Assembly (NCBI GenBank): GCA_017745075.1
Contig: JAGIAD010000028.1
Location: forward strand, 310,001 to 374,000
Length of the DNA stretch: 64,000 nt
Direction: 5' to 3'
Source of the DNA: Sphingobacteriaceae bacterium
GTDB taxonomy: Bacteria > Bacteroidota > Bacteroidia > Sphingobacteriales > Sphingobacteriaceae
Part shown: in pieces, positions 36,997 to 47,146 of the stretch
Layout: the number at the start of each line of letters is the position of its first letter
How positions within the stretch are numbered: position 1 is the first letter of the stretch
Made by a program: the position numbers and the translations under genes
Notes under the pieces: generated by a model
The model's input: the letters and a program-made list of their open reading frames with translations, nothing else
Database searches by the model: none
What the model was told of the DNA's origin: nothing

Positions 36997-38130
36997 CTAG
37001 TTGAATATTTCTGCAAGCTTTTTATTTAATGGTTCGCCACGAAGGCCATTTCCGATAATTTTGCCCTCTGCGTCTACCAGAAAACTTGCAGGTACAGCAC
37101 GCACCCCATATAAACGGCCCACTTCGTTGTTCCAGCCTTTCAGGTCAGATACATGAATCCAGTCTAAACCGTCTTTTTCTATAGCTTCCAGCCACCGTTC
37201 TTTTACATTATCCAATGAAACCGAAATAATCTCGAAGCCTTTGTCTTTATAGGTTTGATATTGTTTTACCAGATTAGGGTTCTCTGCCCTGCACGGGCTA
37301 CACCAGCTTGCCCAAAACTCAACCAATACTACTTTTCCTCTTAAACTGGCTAATGAAACCGGCTTGCCTACCACGTTGTTCTGGGTAAAAAGGGGCGCCA
37401 CATTTCCTACAGCGGTAATGCGACTTGCAGCAATACGCTGCGCCAGTTCTTTGCCCATGTCAGTTTCACGGTATGCTTTGTTTAAGGCATTATAAATGGG
37501 TTCAACCTTGTTTACATCTACCTTGCTTCCGGCAGCTTCTGACAGTGCCACCAAAGCAAAATAGGAAGTTGGATGTTCTTTGGCAAATTGAAACTGCTTA
37601 TCTGTTCTATTCTGAATATTTCTTCTGAAGCGCTGATCTACTGCTTTTATATAGGCCGTATCTTTCTGCTGCTCGGGTGTCCCCTTGTTAAAATCGATAT
37701 TTACCGCTTTGGTAAGGGCCATAATGGTACCGCCAATGGCTTTGTTATAAGCATCATATTCCTGGTACACCTTTGAGCCTGCAAAAACAGCATTTTCTAA
37801 AGAATCTTTTGAGGTAATGGTTACCTGTTCTTTCCCGAAATAAAAGTAAATTACATCACCGGTATAAACTGCCTTGCTTTTACCCCCTCCGGTATGGTCG
37901 AGGGCCATGCGGGCATAGGCATTGCCAGAAATATGCCCGGTAAATTTAAAATTTCCGTTAACCAGGGCTACAGAATCTTCATGACCTACACCGTTATCCA
38001 TATAATCGATATAAGCCATAGCTGGTGCGCCCAGCGAGCCTATTTTACCTGTTAAGCTAAAGTTTGGTGTTTGTGCCCGGGTTAGAACCGGTAATAGAAG
38101 GGCCAATAGGGCTAATTTTATAATTTTCAT
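36997..38130 (-). CDS. TlpA/ResA-type thioredoxin with DUF4369 domain
   Basis: A 377-aa exported thiol-disulfide oxidoreductase (signal ending LLPVLTRAQ). The N-terminal DUF4369 domain (about 22-120, F-S-L-T-G-K-I-G) is followed by a helical linker. The C-terminal TlpA domain (about 240-377) has the active site W-A-S-W-C-S-P-C-R and cis-Pro region V-R-A-V-P-A-S-F. Such proteins reduce or isomerise disulfides in the periplasm. The partner gene downstream is the PDZ protease. A 350-bp repeat-bearing gap separates it from the upstream PKD-like gene. Confidence 0.92.
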   Translation of the reverse strand: MKIIKLALLALLLPVLTRAQTPNFSLTGKIGSLGAPAMAYIDYMDNGVGHEDSVALVNGNFKFTGHISGNAYARMALDHTGGGKSKAVYTGDVIYFYFGKEQVTITSKDSLENAVFAGSKVYQEYDAYNKAIGGTIMALTKAVNIDFNKGTPEQQKDTAYIKAVDQRFRRNIQNRTDKQFQFAKEHPTSYFALVALSEAAGSKVDVNKVEPIYNALNKAYRETDMGKELAQRIAASRITAVGNVAPLFTQNNVVGKPVSLASLRGKVVLVEFWASWCSPCRAENPNLVKQYQTYKDKGFEIISVSLDNVKERWLEAIEKDGLDWIHVSDLKGWNNEVGRLYGVRAVPASFLVDAEGKIIGNGLRGEPLNKKLAEIFN

Positions 38131-38480
38131 GTGTATATTTTTTAGGGTTAAATTATTAAGAGGTTTGTCAAAATATAAATTGTCATATTGAGCGTTAATT
38201 CATCATATAAAAAGTCCTTCTGAGTAACATGATCGTTTTTTTATGCCATACAGCACGGTCTTGCCTCGGCTCACCGCCGCCGATAGGCTCCTTCTTTTTG
38301 CCGTCAAAAAGAAGCAAAAACCGCCGGCTGAAAATTTTTCTATTGAAGCGAGTGATGTGGCAAGGACAGTGCATTCCGAAAAATTTATTAGGCCGGATTT
38401 GAGTAGAACGAAGCTACTGTGCAATGGCCTGGCTGGGTGGAAATGCATAAACACTAAAATATTAATACAGTTTCATAGGA
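38131..38480. repeat. Intergenic repeat with CTTCTTTTTG palindrome
   Basis: This gap inside the surface-signalling locus holds a perfect hairpin, CTTCTTTTTG (38291-38300) with CAAAAAGAAG (38305-38314) and a CCGT loop, embedded in GC-rich sequence with GCCGCC/CCGCCGGC blocks. It looks like a dispersed Bacteroidota intergenic element. No gene was found. Confidence 0.6.
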
Positions 38481-39899
38481 TTAGTTTCTGATGGCAATAT
38501 CAACAGGGGCGCCTGGTATACCTTCAATCTTTTTAATCAGTACGCCGTTCATTCCTGTAGCTATATTTAAAAAAGAAACGGTTTCTTCTGTTCCTACCAT
38601 CAGGGTTTCTTCGTCTTCGCTAAGTTTCAGCATAGAAATTGTTTTTCCGCTAAAGCTGGTGGCCAGCTCCCTCAGCTCTTCATTTACGGGATTATAACGG
38701 TAAACCTTACTGCCATTGGCAATATAGATCACCCCATTTTTAGCACCGCTCCACTTCGTGTTTTCATTAATTAAGTCCTGGCGAACAAACAGCCGTTTAT
38801 GCTGAGGTGTAAAGGTGAATGGTCCGTTAAACTGAACATTGAACTTGAGTTCATAAATCTTACCGTCGGTTCCTTTACAGTAAGCAAAACAATCTGCGTT
38901 ATTAAGCTGCTCTAAATGAATAAGATCCATACCTATATTTAACGGATCAAATGCATTGCTGGTAACCGAATACTGCGTACCAAAATAAACTGGGGTACCA
39001 TAAACATTAATCCTTACAAACTGTTTCCTGTTTCGGTCGAACCCGATAAAATAAGTAGCCGACTGCGTGAAACTCATTACAAAAGAAGAGGCCAGTTCAT
39101 AATCGCCATCGGCCGGCAAACCAAACATGCCGTAAGTAGCAGCCTGATCCCAGGTACTGGTGGTGCCTCCGTAAAATTTACCGTTAACAATGCCCATCAT
39201 TACCCCCTGTGGATGCGCTACAAACGAACCCACCTCCAAACCATCTGGCGGCGTAAAAAAGTTATCTTTCAGGGTATTCGGATATTTTGGATCTTCCTGC
39301 ATGGTATTGGGCTCCAGCCTGATCCCCCCATTTTTTGTAATAATCCAATAACCCAATAAGGTACCACCGGTAAATGTATTCCGTAACAGAAATAAATTTG
39401 TAGGGTTTGCGGGCAGGTCTTTCCCCTGCATGGCACGGTATAAACGGGCCTGTACGCTACCATCAGGCTTTACAAATGAAAACTGTGTAATTCCTTTTTC
39501 AACGCTTAATACGGTCGTGCCTTTGGCAAATTCGGTTCCGCCATCGATATAAAATTTATGGAAATATTTCATCCCGTTTGCCTTATTATAAACGGTAAGG
39601 CGTGCAGCATATCTTTTAGCCTGTAAACCAAAAATGATCCTTAATGCAGGGCCGGTATATAAAACATCATTCCCTTCTATTACACTAATTTTCCACTGAA
39701 GTTCGATATTGGCCGCATCTGCTCCTTCTATTTTTGGTTTAATGATCAGACTGTCGCCAACACTTGCGGTATAAACTGAATCGAGGTTAACCAATTTAGG
39801 TTCTACAGGCATATCGATATCGTAATTACCTAAGTCTTTATGGCATGCGGCTAAAGAAACCACAGCCATTATTAATAAGATAAGTTTTTTAATATTCAT
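38481..39899 (-). CDS. PKD-like family lipoprotein
   Basis: A 472-aa lipoprotein (signal ending VVSLAACHKD, then L-G-N-Y-D). Residues about 35-120 resemble a PKD-like Ig fold (L-Q-W-K-I-S). The remainder is rich in beta strands with propeller-like repeats such as V-Y-R-Y-N-P-V. It fits the PKD-like lipoproteins that sit next to DUF4843 and SusC/SusD genes in surface nutrient-uptake operons. The start lies 10 nt after the DUF4843 stop. Function is unproven; an extracellular binding or scaffold role is inferred. Confidence 0.8.
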   Translation of the reverse strand: MNIKKLILLIMAVVSLAACHKDLGNYDIDMPVEPKLVNLDSVYTASVGDSLIIKPKIEGADAANIELQWKISVIEGNDVLYTGPALRIIFGLQAKRYAARLTVYNKANGMKYFHKFYIDGGTEFAKGTTVLSVEKGITQFSFVKPDGSVQARLYRAMQGKDLPANPTNLFLLRNTFTGGTLLGYWIITKNGGIRLEPNTMQEDPKYPNTLKDNFFTPPDGLEVGSFVAHPQGVMMGIVNGKFYGGTTSTWDQAATYGMFGLPADGDYELASSFVMSFTQSATYFIGFDRNRKQFVRINVYGTPVYFGTQYSVTSNAFDPLNIGMDLIHLEQLNNADCFAYCKGTDGKIYELKFNVQFNGPFTFTPQHKRLFVRQDLINENTKWSGAKNGVIYIANGSKVYRYNPVNEELRELATSFSGKTISMLKLSEDEETLMVGTEETVSFLNIATGMNGVLIKKIEGIPGAPVDIAIRN

Positions 39900-39909
39900 G
39901 TTCTTCTAT

Positions 39910-40719
39910 TTAAATAACCTCATTACCATTTTCGTCTATGAAATAATATTTACCATTCTGCATGTTTTTTCTCAAAAGCGTTTTTTTAGACGGGTTGCTT
40001 TTATTGTAGAAATAATAGCTATCGGTATTGCCTGCGGTTACTTCTTCAATAACATAACCTTTTGCGGTGTTTTTGGCCACCCAATTAAACGGATTGTTTA
40101 ACATGGTGGTTAATAAACCTACATAATAGAGGTTCTTCGGTGCATCAAGTCCGTCGGTAGTGAGCGAAGTCTGAGCGGTTACCAGGATAAACAGCTCGTG
40201 TTTGGTTCTGGAGTAAGGCGGTAGCGGCCAGGTATCCCACCAGCTTGGTTTTTCCAATTTAGATGAGAATACCACCTTTGCCCTGATCATGTAAGGGTTT
40301 TCGATGCCCAGATCTGGCGTTCCGGTTAATTTGATCAATATCGAAACCGACCTGTTTTCGAGTTCCCGGTCTTTATTATAAATAACCACCGGGATATAAC
40401 CTATTCCCCTGTTCGCCAGAATGGAATATTGGGCTTTCAAAGGTTCGTAATGCAGGCCGGGTGTGGCTGTAGAAGAATCGGCATCTACGCGTGCACTGAA
40501 TTTCCGGTCTGCATCAGTCCTGATTCCGGATAAACGTACCGGCAGCCATACTGTATCCTGAGCCAGTGTGGGGTTATAGGCAAAGGTTCTTACTATACTG
40601 TCTTTATCTCCGTTATAAATGTCGAAATAGACATTTGCACTATGATCAAAGCGCATCTCTTCTGCTTTCTTGCAGGAAACAAGGCAGATGATTGCGAATA
40701 TTGCTATATATACTTTCAT
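39910..40719 (-). CDS. DUF4843 lipoprotein
   Basis: A 269-aa lipoprotein (signal ending ICLVSCKK) with the DUF4843 pattern: an early V-Y-F-D-I-Y segment, a central A-T-P-G-L-H-Y-E motif of Calx-beta-like character, and W-W-D-T-W-P-L-P-P-Y. It lies between SusD (30-nt gap) and the PKD-like gene (10-nt gap). Probably a surface component of the uptake complex. Biochemical role unknown. Confidence 0.85.
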   Translation of the reverse strand: MKVYIAIFAIICLVSCKKAEEMRFDHSANVYFDIYNGDKDSIVRTFAYNPTLAQDTVWLPVRLSGIRTDADRKFSARVDADSSTATPGLHYEPLKAQYSILANRGIGYIPVVIYNKDRELENRSVSILIKLTGTPDLGIENPYMIRAKVVFSSKLEKPSWWDTWPLPPYSRTKHELFILVTAQTSLTTDGLDAPKNLYYVGLLTTMLNNPFNWVAKNTAKGYVIEEVTAGNTDSYYFYNKSNPSKKTLLRKNMQNGKYYFIDENGNEVI

Positions 40720-40749
40720 AATTTGCTATTCATAAAATTTCAAATGGTT

Positions 40750-42240
40750 TTACCGGCCTCCATAAACTACCTCATCGTTAGGAAGAGGGAGCACAAAAAT
40801 GTTATCAGAAGCAGGGATGATTACACCGGTTTGTCCTACAATACCCCTGTTTAGCCTTTTGTACATGTAGAATAACTGTCCTTCTGCCAGCCACTCTTTA
40901 CGGGCGTCTTTAAGCAGTTCCTTTAATAAGTCTTCTTCACTATTGATGGATAAAGGATCGCCTATCTGCCTCGCTTCTCGAACCTGTTTAAGGTAATTTA
41001 CGGCTTCTGTGGGGTTGCTTGTATATGAACACTCGGCAGCGATATAATACATTTCACTAAGCCTGATGGCGGGAGCCATTAAGTAATGTAGATTGGCATT
41101 TGCCTCAGCACTTAAAGGGTTTCTGCGATATTTAACAATATCGTATGACCGCGACGATTGGTTCGAAGTAGCCGATAACCAGTATTTATAACGGGAATCA
41201 CTGGCGCCGGCCGTTGCCTTTTCGTAAATATAATCTGCCGCATCTTCAATCAAATAAAAGCCCCTCGTACCGCTTTGAAACCAGTTGTCTTTAATCTCTT
41301 TTGCGGCACCGGGTATATACCATCCAAAAACAAGCTCCTTATAAAGAATACGGTCTTTCTTGGCATCTTCGAAGGCTTCAAAATCACTTTTGGCCGTCCA
41401 GGGGATTTTTTTGGAATCGATTACCTGTTTTGCATTCTGCAAGGCTTTAGCTTTATCGTTTTTATACAGATATACCCGGGCAAGCGTGCCGCACACTGCA
41501 TAATAATTTAAACGGTGCCTTCTGTTCTGTAAAAAAAGACTCGGGTTCTTCTCCTCGGTATTTTTTAGTGTATCGGTAACTAAAGGATAGTTTACAATAT
41601 AACCGGCACTGCGTATCGGATCTGCCATTAACAGTTGTTTCGCTTGCTCCAGGTCCTTAATAATCAGATCTATGGTTTCTGATACGCTTGAAACCGGTGT
41701 AATCTCTTTGGTATATTTGTTTGCATAGGGAATTCCTTTTGCTGTAGGGTTTCTCAGATAAGAAGGCGCAAAAAGACGCAACAAATCGAAATGTAAATAT
41801 GCCCTTAATGCGAGAGCTTCTCCTTTAACAATAGCATAATTGCTGCCGCTAAAGATGTTCTTTTTAGCATCTACATTTTCCAGAATCAGGTTACAGTTTA
41901 CAATTGCATTGTATAAACCGGCCCATATTTTATCTTTCCGTTTAATAAACTCGCCATGTTTATAGTTGTACAACGAGGTTTGCCTGTAATCCTGTCCGTC
42001 ATCGCGCATCGAAAAATTTTGCGCCAATACTTCTGTTGTACCAAATGTAAGCTCCTTACCATACAGATCTGATTCTGTACTGCGGTTATATATGCCGTTT
42101 ATGGCTTCCATAAAACCGCTTTCGGTACTGAATAAAATCGGAGCAGCAATTTCTGATTCAGGCTCAATTTCCAGCCATTTCTTGCAGGAGCTAAATAATC
42201 CTGTTATTAAGATGAGGCAGATTAACAATCTAATCTTCAT
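40750..42240 (-). CDS. SusD/RagB-family outer-membrane lipoprotein
   Basis: A 496-aa surface-binding lipoprotein (signal ending TGLFSSCKK). It shows I-N-G-I-Y-N-R near residue 50, A-L-A-L-R-A-Y-L-H-F-D-L-L-R-L and C-terminal A-R-K-E-W-L-A-E-G-Q-L-F. It lies 34 nt downstream of the STN-containing SusC and is co-transcribed with it. It would cap that channel. Confidence 0.94.
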   Translation of the reverse strand: MKIRLLICLILITGLFSSCKKWLEIEPESEIAAPILFSTESGFMEAINGIYNRSTESDLYGKELTFGTTEVLAQNFSMRDDGQDYRQTSLYNYKHGEFIKRKDKIWAGLYNAIVNCNLILENVDAKKNIFSGSNYAIVKGEALALRAYLHFDLLRLFAPSYLRNPTAKGIPYANKYTKEITPVSSVSETIDLIIKDLEQAKQLLMADPIRSAGYIVNYPLVTDTLKNTEEKNPSLFLQNRRHRLNYYAVCGTLARVYLYKNDKAKALQNAKQVIDSKKIPWTAKSDFEAFEDAKKDRILYKELVFGWYIPGAAKEIKDNWFQSGTRGFYLIEDAADYIYEKATAGASDSRYKYWLSATSNQSSRSYDIVKYRRNPLSAEANANLHYLMAPAIRLSEMYYIAAECSYTSNPTEAVNYLKQVREARQIGDPLSINSEEDLLKELLKDARKEWLAEGQLFYMYKRLNRGIVGQTGVIIPASDNIFVLPLPNDEVVYGGR

Positions 42241-42274
42241 ATTTTTATATTTTAAATCCGTTAATTAATATCGC

Positions 42275-45200
42275 TTAGAAAGCTGCTCTAATTGAAAAGG
42301 TTAAACTCCTGGTAAATGGGTAATTAATTCCCCTTTCTTCTTTTACTGATGACCAACGCGCCACATCATTCGCCGTGACCTGAAACATGAGGCTCGACAT
42401 CGATAATTTTGATGCGATTTTTTTATTCATATCATAAGAAAGGTTAACCGATTGGAGGTTAATCAGGTTGTCGGGCTGTATAAACCTCGAGCTAACATCT
42501 GTTTCGCCATTATCTGCTATATTTTTATAAAAAGACAGGTCGCCGGGTTGCTTCCATTTTTCTTCGAACACCCGTTTATCAACGTTGTATCTTGGATCGG
42601 CATTTTCAACCCGTTCAACAAGGGTCAGGTTATACTTGTCGCCACCAAAAAAAGTCTGAAACTGCACATACAGGCTAAACCTTTTGTAGTTAACCGTTCC
42701 GCCAAAATAGCCGCTCACTTTCGGGTTAGGATCGCCTATTACAACATAATCTCTCTTATCATAATCATAGGTTAGCGTGCCATCTTTTTTAATATACAGC
42801 TCGCGTCCGTTTTCAGGATCTATGCCTAAAGAGCGTACCCCATAAATGGCATTAAAGGGCTGGCCTTCGCTAAACCTGAGCAGTGGAATCCCCCTGTAAC
42901 CTCCATCGCCCGGCTTTACAGATTGCAGCTCATCAGCCCTGTCATTGTATTTCTTTAAAGCGTTTGAGATTCGTACTACCTTATTTTTATTGGAAACCAT
43001 ACTGGCATTAAGATTTACCGACCAGTCTTTGCTTCTTACAGCCTCTATGTTCAGCCCCAGTTCGGCACCTTTGTTTTCCATATCGCCAAGGTTTTCCTTA
43101 TAAGATAAAAATCCTGTTGAGGGAGGTAAGGTAATATCGGCCAGGATGTCTTTGGTAAACTTCTTATATATCCTTGGCATAATCATTACACGGTCTTTAA
43201 AAAGGCCTATGTCAACACCGATATCGGTCATTCTTGTTTTTTGCCATCCAAGGTTTTCATTTCCATAATTGCTTACATGGGCACCAATACCAGATGAATA
43301 CCAGTTTCCGGTATTGTACCTGTAAATGGTTTTTGACAGGTAAGGATCAAACTCTACCGAACCGGTTAAGCCTGTAGAGGCCTTTATCCTCAGCTGGCTA
43401 ATTACCCCATTATTTTTAAAAAATTCTTCCTGGTGTACATTCCAGCCTAACCCGAACGACCAAAAAGGGGCAAGTTTATTGTTCACACCGAATTTTGAAG
43501 AACCATCAATACGAACGGTCCCATCCATCAGGTAACGGTTTTTATACGAGTAGTTGAGGGTAAAAAACGAACCAAATAAACGGGCCTTTTCCAGCTTGCT
43601 CTGCGGTTTTCCGTCTTCGGCATAACCTTTGGCAAAGCCGATGCTGGTAAAACGGTCGTTAGCAAAGCCAATAGCGGTAAATTCTTTCTGATCGCGCAGC
43701 TCTGTGCGGGCATTTACCCCCACCAAAGCATTAAAATAATTGCCGCCAATCTGCTTTAACCAGGTTAACCTAATGTTGCTGTCCCAATAGGTTTCTTTCA
43801 TTTCCCTGTTGGTATATTCCCCTTTCTCATCAATTTTATCAGTGGTATACAGGTAATATTTATTTGCCTGCGGGGAGGTGAAAATATCATCAGAATTTGA
43901 TCGTGTGGTTACACTCATCTGTGCCCTTAACCTCAGGTCTTTTGCCACTTCCAAATCGGCCGAAAGGTTATCGATAATTTCGGTGTACTTGGATTTGTTG
44001 AAACTGCTTAAGTTCGCATCAAACAGCGGATTAAAAACATATTCTTTTGACCGGTCCTGTTTTTCATATACATCCGAAATCCTCATGGCCACACCATTGG
44101 CATCTTTTAACGGATAATAAGGATTCATCCTTACATAATTGGAAAAATCGCCATATGGAGATTCGGTAGCGCCTACCTGTGTTACAGATAATTCATTTCT
44201 GAACTGTAGTTTCTTCACATTGTACTGAAAACTCATGCCACCCGAATATTGGTCCCTTTCAGAGCCTTTCATTGCCCCGGGCCTGGTCTGGTAGCGGAGA
44301 TTTACATTATAGCGGAATGCCTGCGAACCTCCATCCAGGTTTATAGCATGCTTATGGCCTACGGTATTACGTAAGGGTTGCGATAACCAGTAACTGTTAA
44401 CCCCGCCAATCACATTGGCCTTTTTGTGGTAATAAATTTCATCGAGCTGATCTTGGGGCACCTGTTGTTTCGAAGAACTGTACAAACCCGCCAATACTTC
44501 ATAATCCAGCTTTTCAGCTGCATTTAAAACCTGATAATCAGTCAGATCTGCAGCGGTAAGGTTCAATTCGTAGTTATATTCTACCCGCAATTTCCCCTCT
44601 AAAGGTGTTTTGGTGGTAATTACAATTACACCATTGGCCGCGCGCGAACCATAAATTGCCGTTGCGGCCGCATCTTTTAATGAAGTAACAGATGCAATGC
44701 GGTTAATATCCAGATCGAATACTTTCTGCACGCTCACTTCATATCCGTCGAGCATAAAAACAGGCATATTGGCCGTTCCAAGAATTTCGTCGCGTCGCAG
44801 TACCTGCCCATCGCCACTGGGTAATGCAGAAGCCCCTCTAACATTGATAGAAGGAATCCGGTTTGGGTTTGAGCCTGCCAGGTTATTATCGATCAGTTTA
44901 AATGAAGGATCAAACGTGCCGATACTCTGCAGCAAATTCTGCGGGTTTACCCTTTTCAGCTGATCACCTGATATGGTGATCGCGTTACCGGTATAGTTAT
45001 CTTTTTTAATGGTTTGATAACCGGTAACCACCACGTCGTTCATTTGGGTCATTTTAGAAAGCAGCTCAATTTTCAAAGTTTTGGTTCCGGTAACCCTGCT
45101 TTCCTGGAGCTCATAGCCCACATAACTAAAAACTAAAATACTGCCTTCGTCTACAATAACTCTAAACTCACCTTTCTCATTGGTGATGCCTACACTGGCA

Positions 45201-45676
45201 CCGTTTTTAATGGAAACATTAACGCCAGGGATGGTTTCGCCGGTGGCTTTATCTGTTACAACCCCTTTTACTTCAATTTTTACAGCTATATGTGCTGCCA
45301 CAACCGGCAAATTTTCCTTTCGGCTAATCACAATGGTTTTGTTAACAATACTATAACCGAGATTTTGATCTTTTAAAGAAGCATTTAAAGCATCTGTTAG
45401 CGGTGTATTGTTAAACTCTACTGTTACATCAGGTTTATCCTGCAGCAATTGTCCTTTATAGAAGAAAAAATAGCCTGTTTGCTTTTTTATCTCCTTAAAT
45501 ACCTGTTTAAGTGAGGTTTTTCTTCGTGAAAGCGTTACCGTTTGAGAAAAAGTGGCTGCCGATACATGTAAGGCACCAACTAATAATAATATTGCAGTCA
45601 ATTTCATGACCAATAAAAATTTAATCTTTACTTTCCGCATGTCGCATACGGGCTTGTAAAGGGTAGTTAATTTCAT
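42275..45676 (-). CDS. STN-domain SusC/RagA transporter (TonB-dependent transducer)
   Basis: An 1133-aa importer with an extra N-terminal secretin/TonB short domain (STN, about 50-115, L-K-Q-V-F-K-E-I-K-K-Q-T-G-Y). This is the part that contacts a FecR-type anti-sigma factor. A carboxypeptidase-like domain (about 135-210), the plug (about 225-360, K-D-A-A-A-T-A-I-Y-G-S-R-A) and the barrel follow. The true signal peptide probably starts at Met13 or Met24. Transport of ligand would therefore signal to the FecR and ECF sigma factor encoded directly upstream and switch on the operon. Confidence 0.95.
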   Translation of the reverse strand: MKLTTLYKPVCDMRKVKIKFLLVMKLTAILLLVGALHVSAATFSQTVTLSRRKTSLKQVFKEIKKQTGYFFFYKGQLLQDKPDVTVEFNNTPLTDALNASLKDQNLGYSIVNKTIVISRKENLPVVAAHIAVKIEVKGVVTDKATGETIPGVNVSIKNGASVGITNEKGEFRVIVDEGSILVFSYVGYELQESRVTGTKTLKIELLSKMTQMNDVVVTGYQTIKKDNYTGNAITISGDQLKRVNPQNLLQSIGTFDPSFKLIDNNLAGSNPNRIPSINVRGASALPSGDGQVLRRDEILGTANMPVFMLDGYEVSVQKVFDLDINRIASVTSLKDAAATAIYGSRAANGVIVITTKTPLEGKLRVEYNYELNLTAADLTDYQVLNAAEKLDYEVLAGLYSSSKQQVPQDQLDEIYYHKKANVIGGVNSYWLSQPLRNTVGHKHAINLDGGSQAFRYNVNLRYQTRPGAMKGSERDQYSGGMSFQYNVKKLQFRNELSVTQVGATESPYGDFSNYVRMNPYYPLKDANGVAMRISDVYEKQDRSKEYVFNPLFDANLSSFNKSKYTEIIDNLSADLEVAKDLRLRAQMSVTTRSNSDDIFTSPQANKYYLYTTDKIDEKGEYTNREMKETYWDSNIRLTWLKQIGGNYFNALVGVNARTELRDQKEFTAIGFANDRFTSIGFAKGYAEDGKPQSKLEKARLFGSFFTLNYSYKNRYLMDGTVRIDGSSKFGVNNKLAPFWSFGLGWNVHQEEFFKNNGVISQLRIKASTGLTGSVEFDPYLSKTIYRYNTGNWYSSGIGAHVSNYGNENLGWQKTRMTDIGVDIGLFKDRVMIMPRIYKKFTKDILADITLPPSTGFLSYKENLGDMENKGAELGLNIEAVRSKDWSVNLNASMVSNKNKVVRISNALKKYNDRADELQSVKPGDGGYRGIPLLRFSEGQPFNAIYGVRSLGIDPENGRELYIKKDGTLTYDYDKRDYVVIGDPNPKVSGYFGGTVNYKRFSLYVQFQTFFGGDKYNLTLVERVENADPRYNVDKRVFEEKWKQPGDLSFYKNIADNGETDVSSRFIQPDNLINLQSVNLSYDMNKKIASKLSMSSLMFQVTANDVARWSSVKEERGINYPFTRSLTFSIRAAF

Positions 45677-45881
45677 ACCTTTGTAATGAATGAGGTTAAA
45701 AAATAGCAGCTGGGTTTCGAAGCAAGCTGCTTGTCCAGATTTCTACCGGAAGCGTTGCCGCGCTTTCGGTTTTTTTTAAAGGCAGGAGGCTAAATTTCGG
45801 GTAGTTTTTTCATCATAAAGTTTAGTTTGTTGGTTAATGGTTGGTTGATTATTGGGCTATTTACAGAAAGCCGTTCTTGTT

Positions 45882-47000
45882 TTAATTTCCTGTTACGGTA
45901 AGTACTTTGCCTTTTACTTCAATATGTACATGGTTAAGTTCCAATATTTTAAAAACCTCTGCCAGGTTACTGTTTTTGGGTATTTCGCCTACATATTTTT
46001 CAGGTGTAATTTTGCCCTGATAAACTACATCCAAGTCGTACCAGCGCGAAATCTGTCGCATAATGGTCTGCAGGTCGTCGTTATCGAAAGAAAAAATATT
46101 ATTCTTCCAGGCCATTTCCTTATCTAAATCTACCTGCTGGTTCACCGCTAACCTCGCTTTGTTTGCATTGAACTGCGCTTGCTCACCGGGTTTTAAATTT
46201 ACCGTGCCCGATGCAGCGCTTACTTTCACAGCGCCCTCCAGCAAAGTGGTTTTTACAAGTTCCTCATCGCTATAGGCATTAATATTAAAGTGTGTTCCTA
46301 AAACTTCTACGGTCTGATTACTTGTTTTTACCTTAAAAGGACGGCTACGATCTTTATAAACTTCGAAATAGGCTTCTCCATTTAATTCTACCAGCCTTTC
46401 ATTTTTTGCAAAGGCATAAGGATATTTTAAGGTTGTGGCGGCATTAAGCCAAACTTTTGTTCCGTCGGGCAGGTTTACCTGGTATTGTCCGCCCCGTGGC
46501 GTGGCAATCGTATTTGAACCTGTTGCAGCTGCGTCTGGTATTTCTTTAATGGTATATTCGAGCTGACCGTTTTTTGTTTTATTGATTACGATGCCATTCT
46601 GATCAGCAATCTGACCATTTTTAGCATCATCCAGATCAACAACAGTTCCATCGGCCAGCGTAAGCACCGCCCTATGTTTGCCTGGCATAATATCTTTTAG
46701 TTCAGTTTTGGCAGTTAATGGTGCTGCATGGCGCTGTACCATAAAATAAAGTCCAAAGCTCAAACAGAGTACAATGCTGGCTGCAATGACCATCCGTTTA
46801 ACGGTAAATAGTTTTAAAGATTTACCGCGCGGGCTTAATTGGTTCCAAACTTCTCGTTTACTGGATTCGATAAGCGCATGCTCTGGTGCTTCTTTTTGAA
46901 AAGGGAGCTGAAGGTACCAATCTTCAACAACAGCCCTCTCTTCGGCTGTACAGTTATCCGCAAGGTATTTATCTAAAAGCTTTTTTGCATTTTTCTCCAT
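45882..47000 (-). CDS. FecR-type anti-sigma factor
   Basis: A 372-aa inner-membrane regulator. The cytoplasmic N-terminus (about 1-69) binds the sigma factor. One transmembrane helix spans about 70-88. The periplasmic FecR domain (about 110-270, with A-T-P-R-G-G-Q-Y-Q-V-N-L-P-D-G-T-K-V-W-L) and the C-terminal DUF4974 domain (about 300-370, F-D-N-D-D-L) receive the signal from the STN domain of SusC. It lies between the ECF sigma gene and SusC. About 205 nt separate it from SusC. Confidence 0.95.
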   Translation of the reverse strand: MEKNAKKLLDKYLADNCTAEERAVVEDWYLQLPFQKEAPEHALIESSKREVWNQLSPRGKSLKLFTVKRMVIAASIVLCLSFGLYFMVQRHAAPLTAKTELKDIMPGKHRAVLTLADGTVVDLDDAKNGQIADQNGIVINKTKNGQLEYTIKEIPDAAATGSNTIATPRGGQYQVNLPDGTKVWLNAATTLKYPYAFAKNERLVELNGEAYFEVYKDRSRPFKVKTSNQTVEVLGTHFNINAYSDEELVKTTLLEGAVKVSAASGTVNLKPGEQAQFNANKARLAVNQQVDLDKEMAWKNNIFSFDNDDLQTIMRQISRWYDLDVVYQGKITPEKYVGEIPKNSNLAEVFKILELNHVHIEVKGKVLTVTGN

Positions 47001-47146
47001 TAAAAAGAAGTTTGTCAGGTTAATTAATGTATATACGGCTAAGGTGTAGCCCTGGGGGTATCAGAAAAATTATTTTTTTTCAAGGTAATTCCAATAAAGC
47101 TCATTTTAAAGAGAAAAGACCTTTATTTACAGGCACTCACCGCAGG

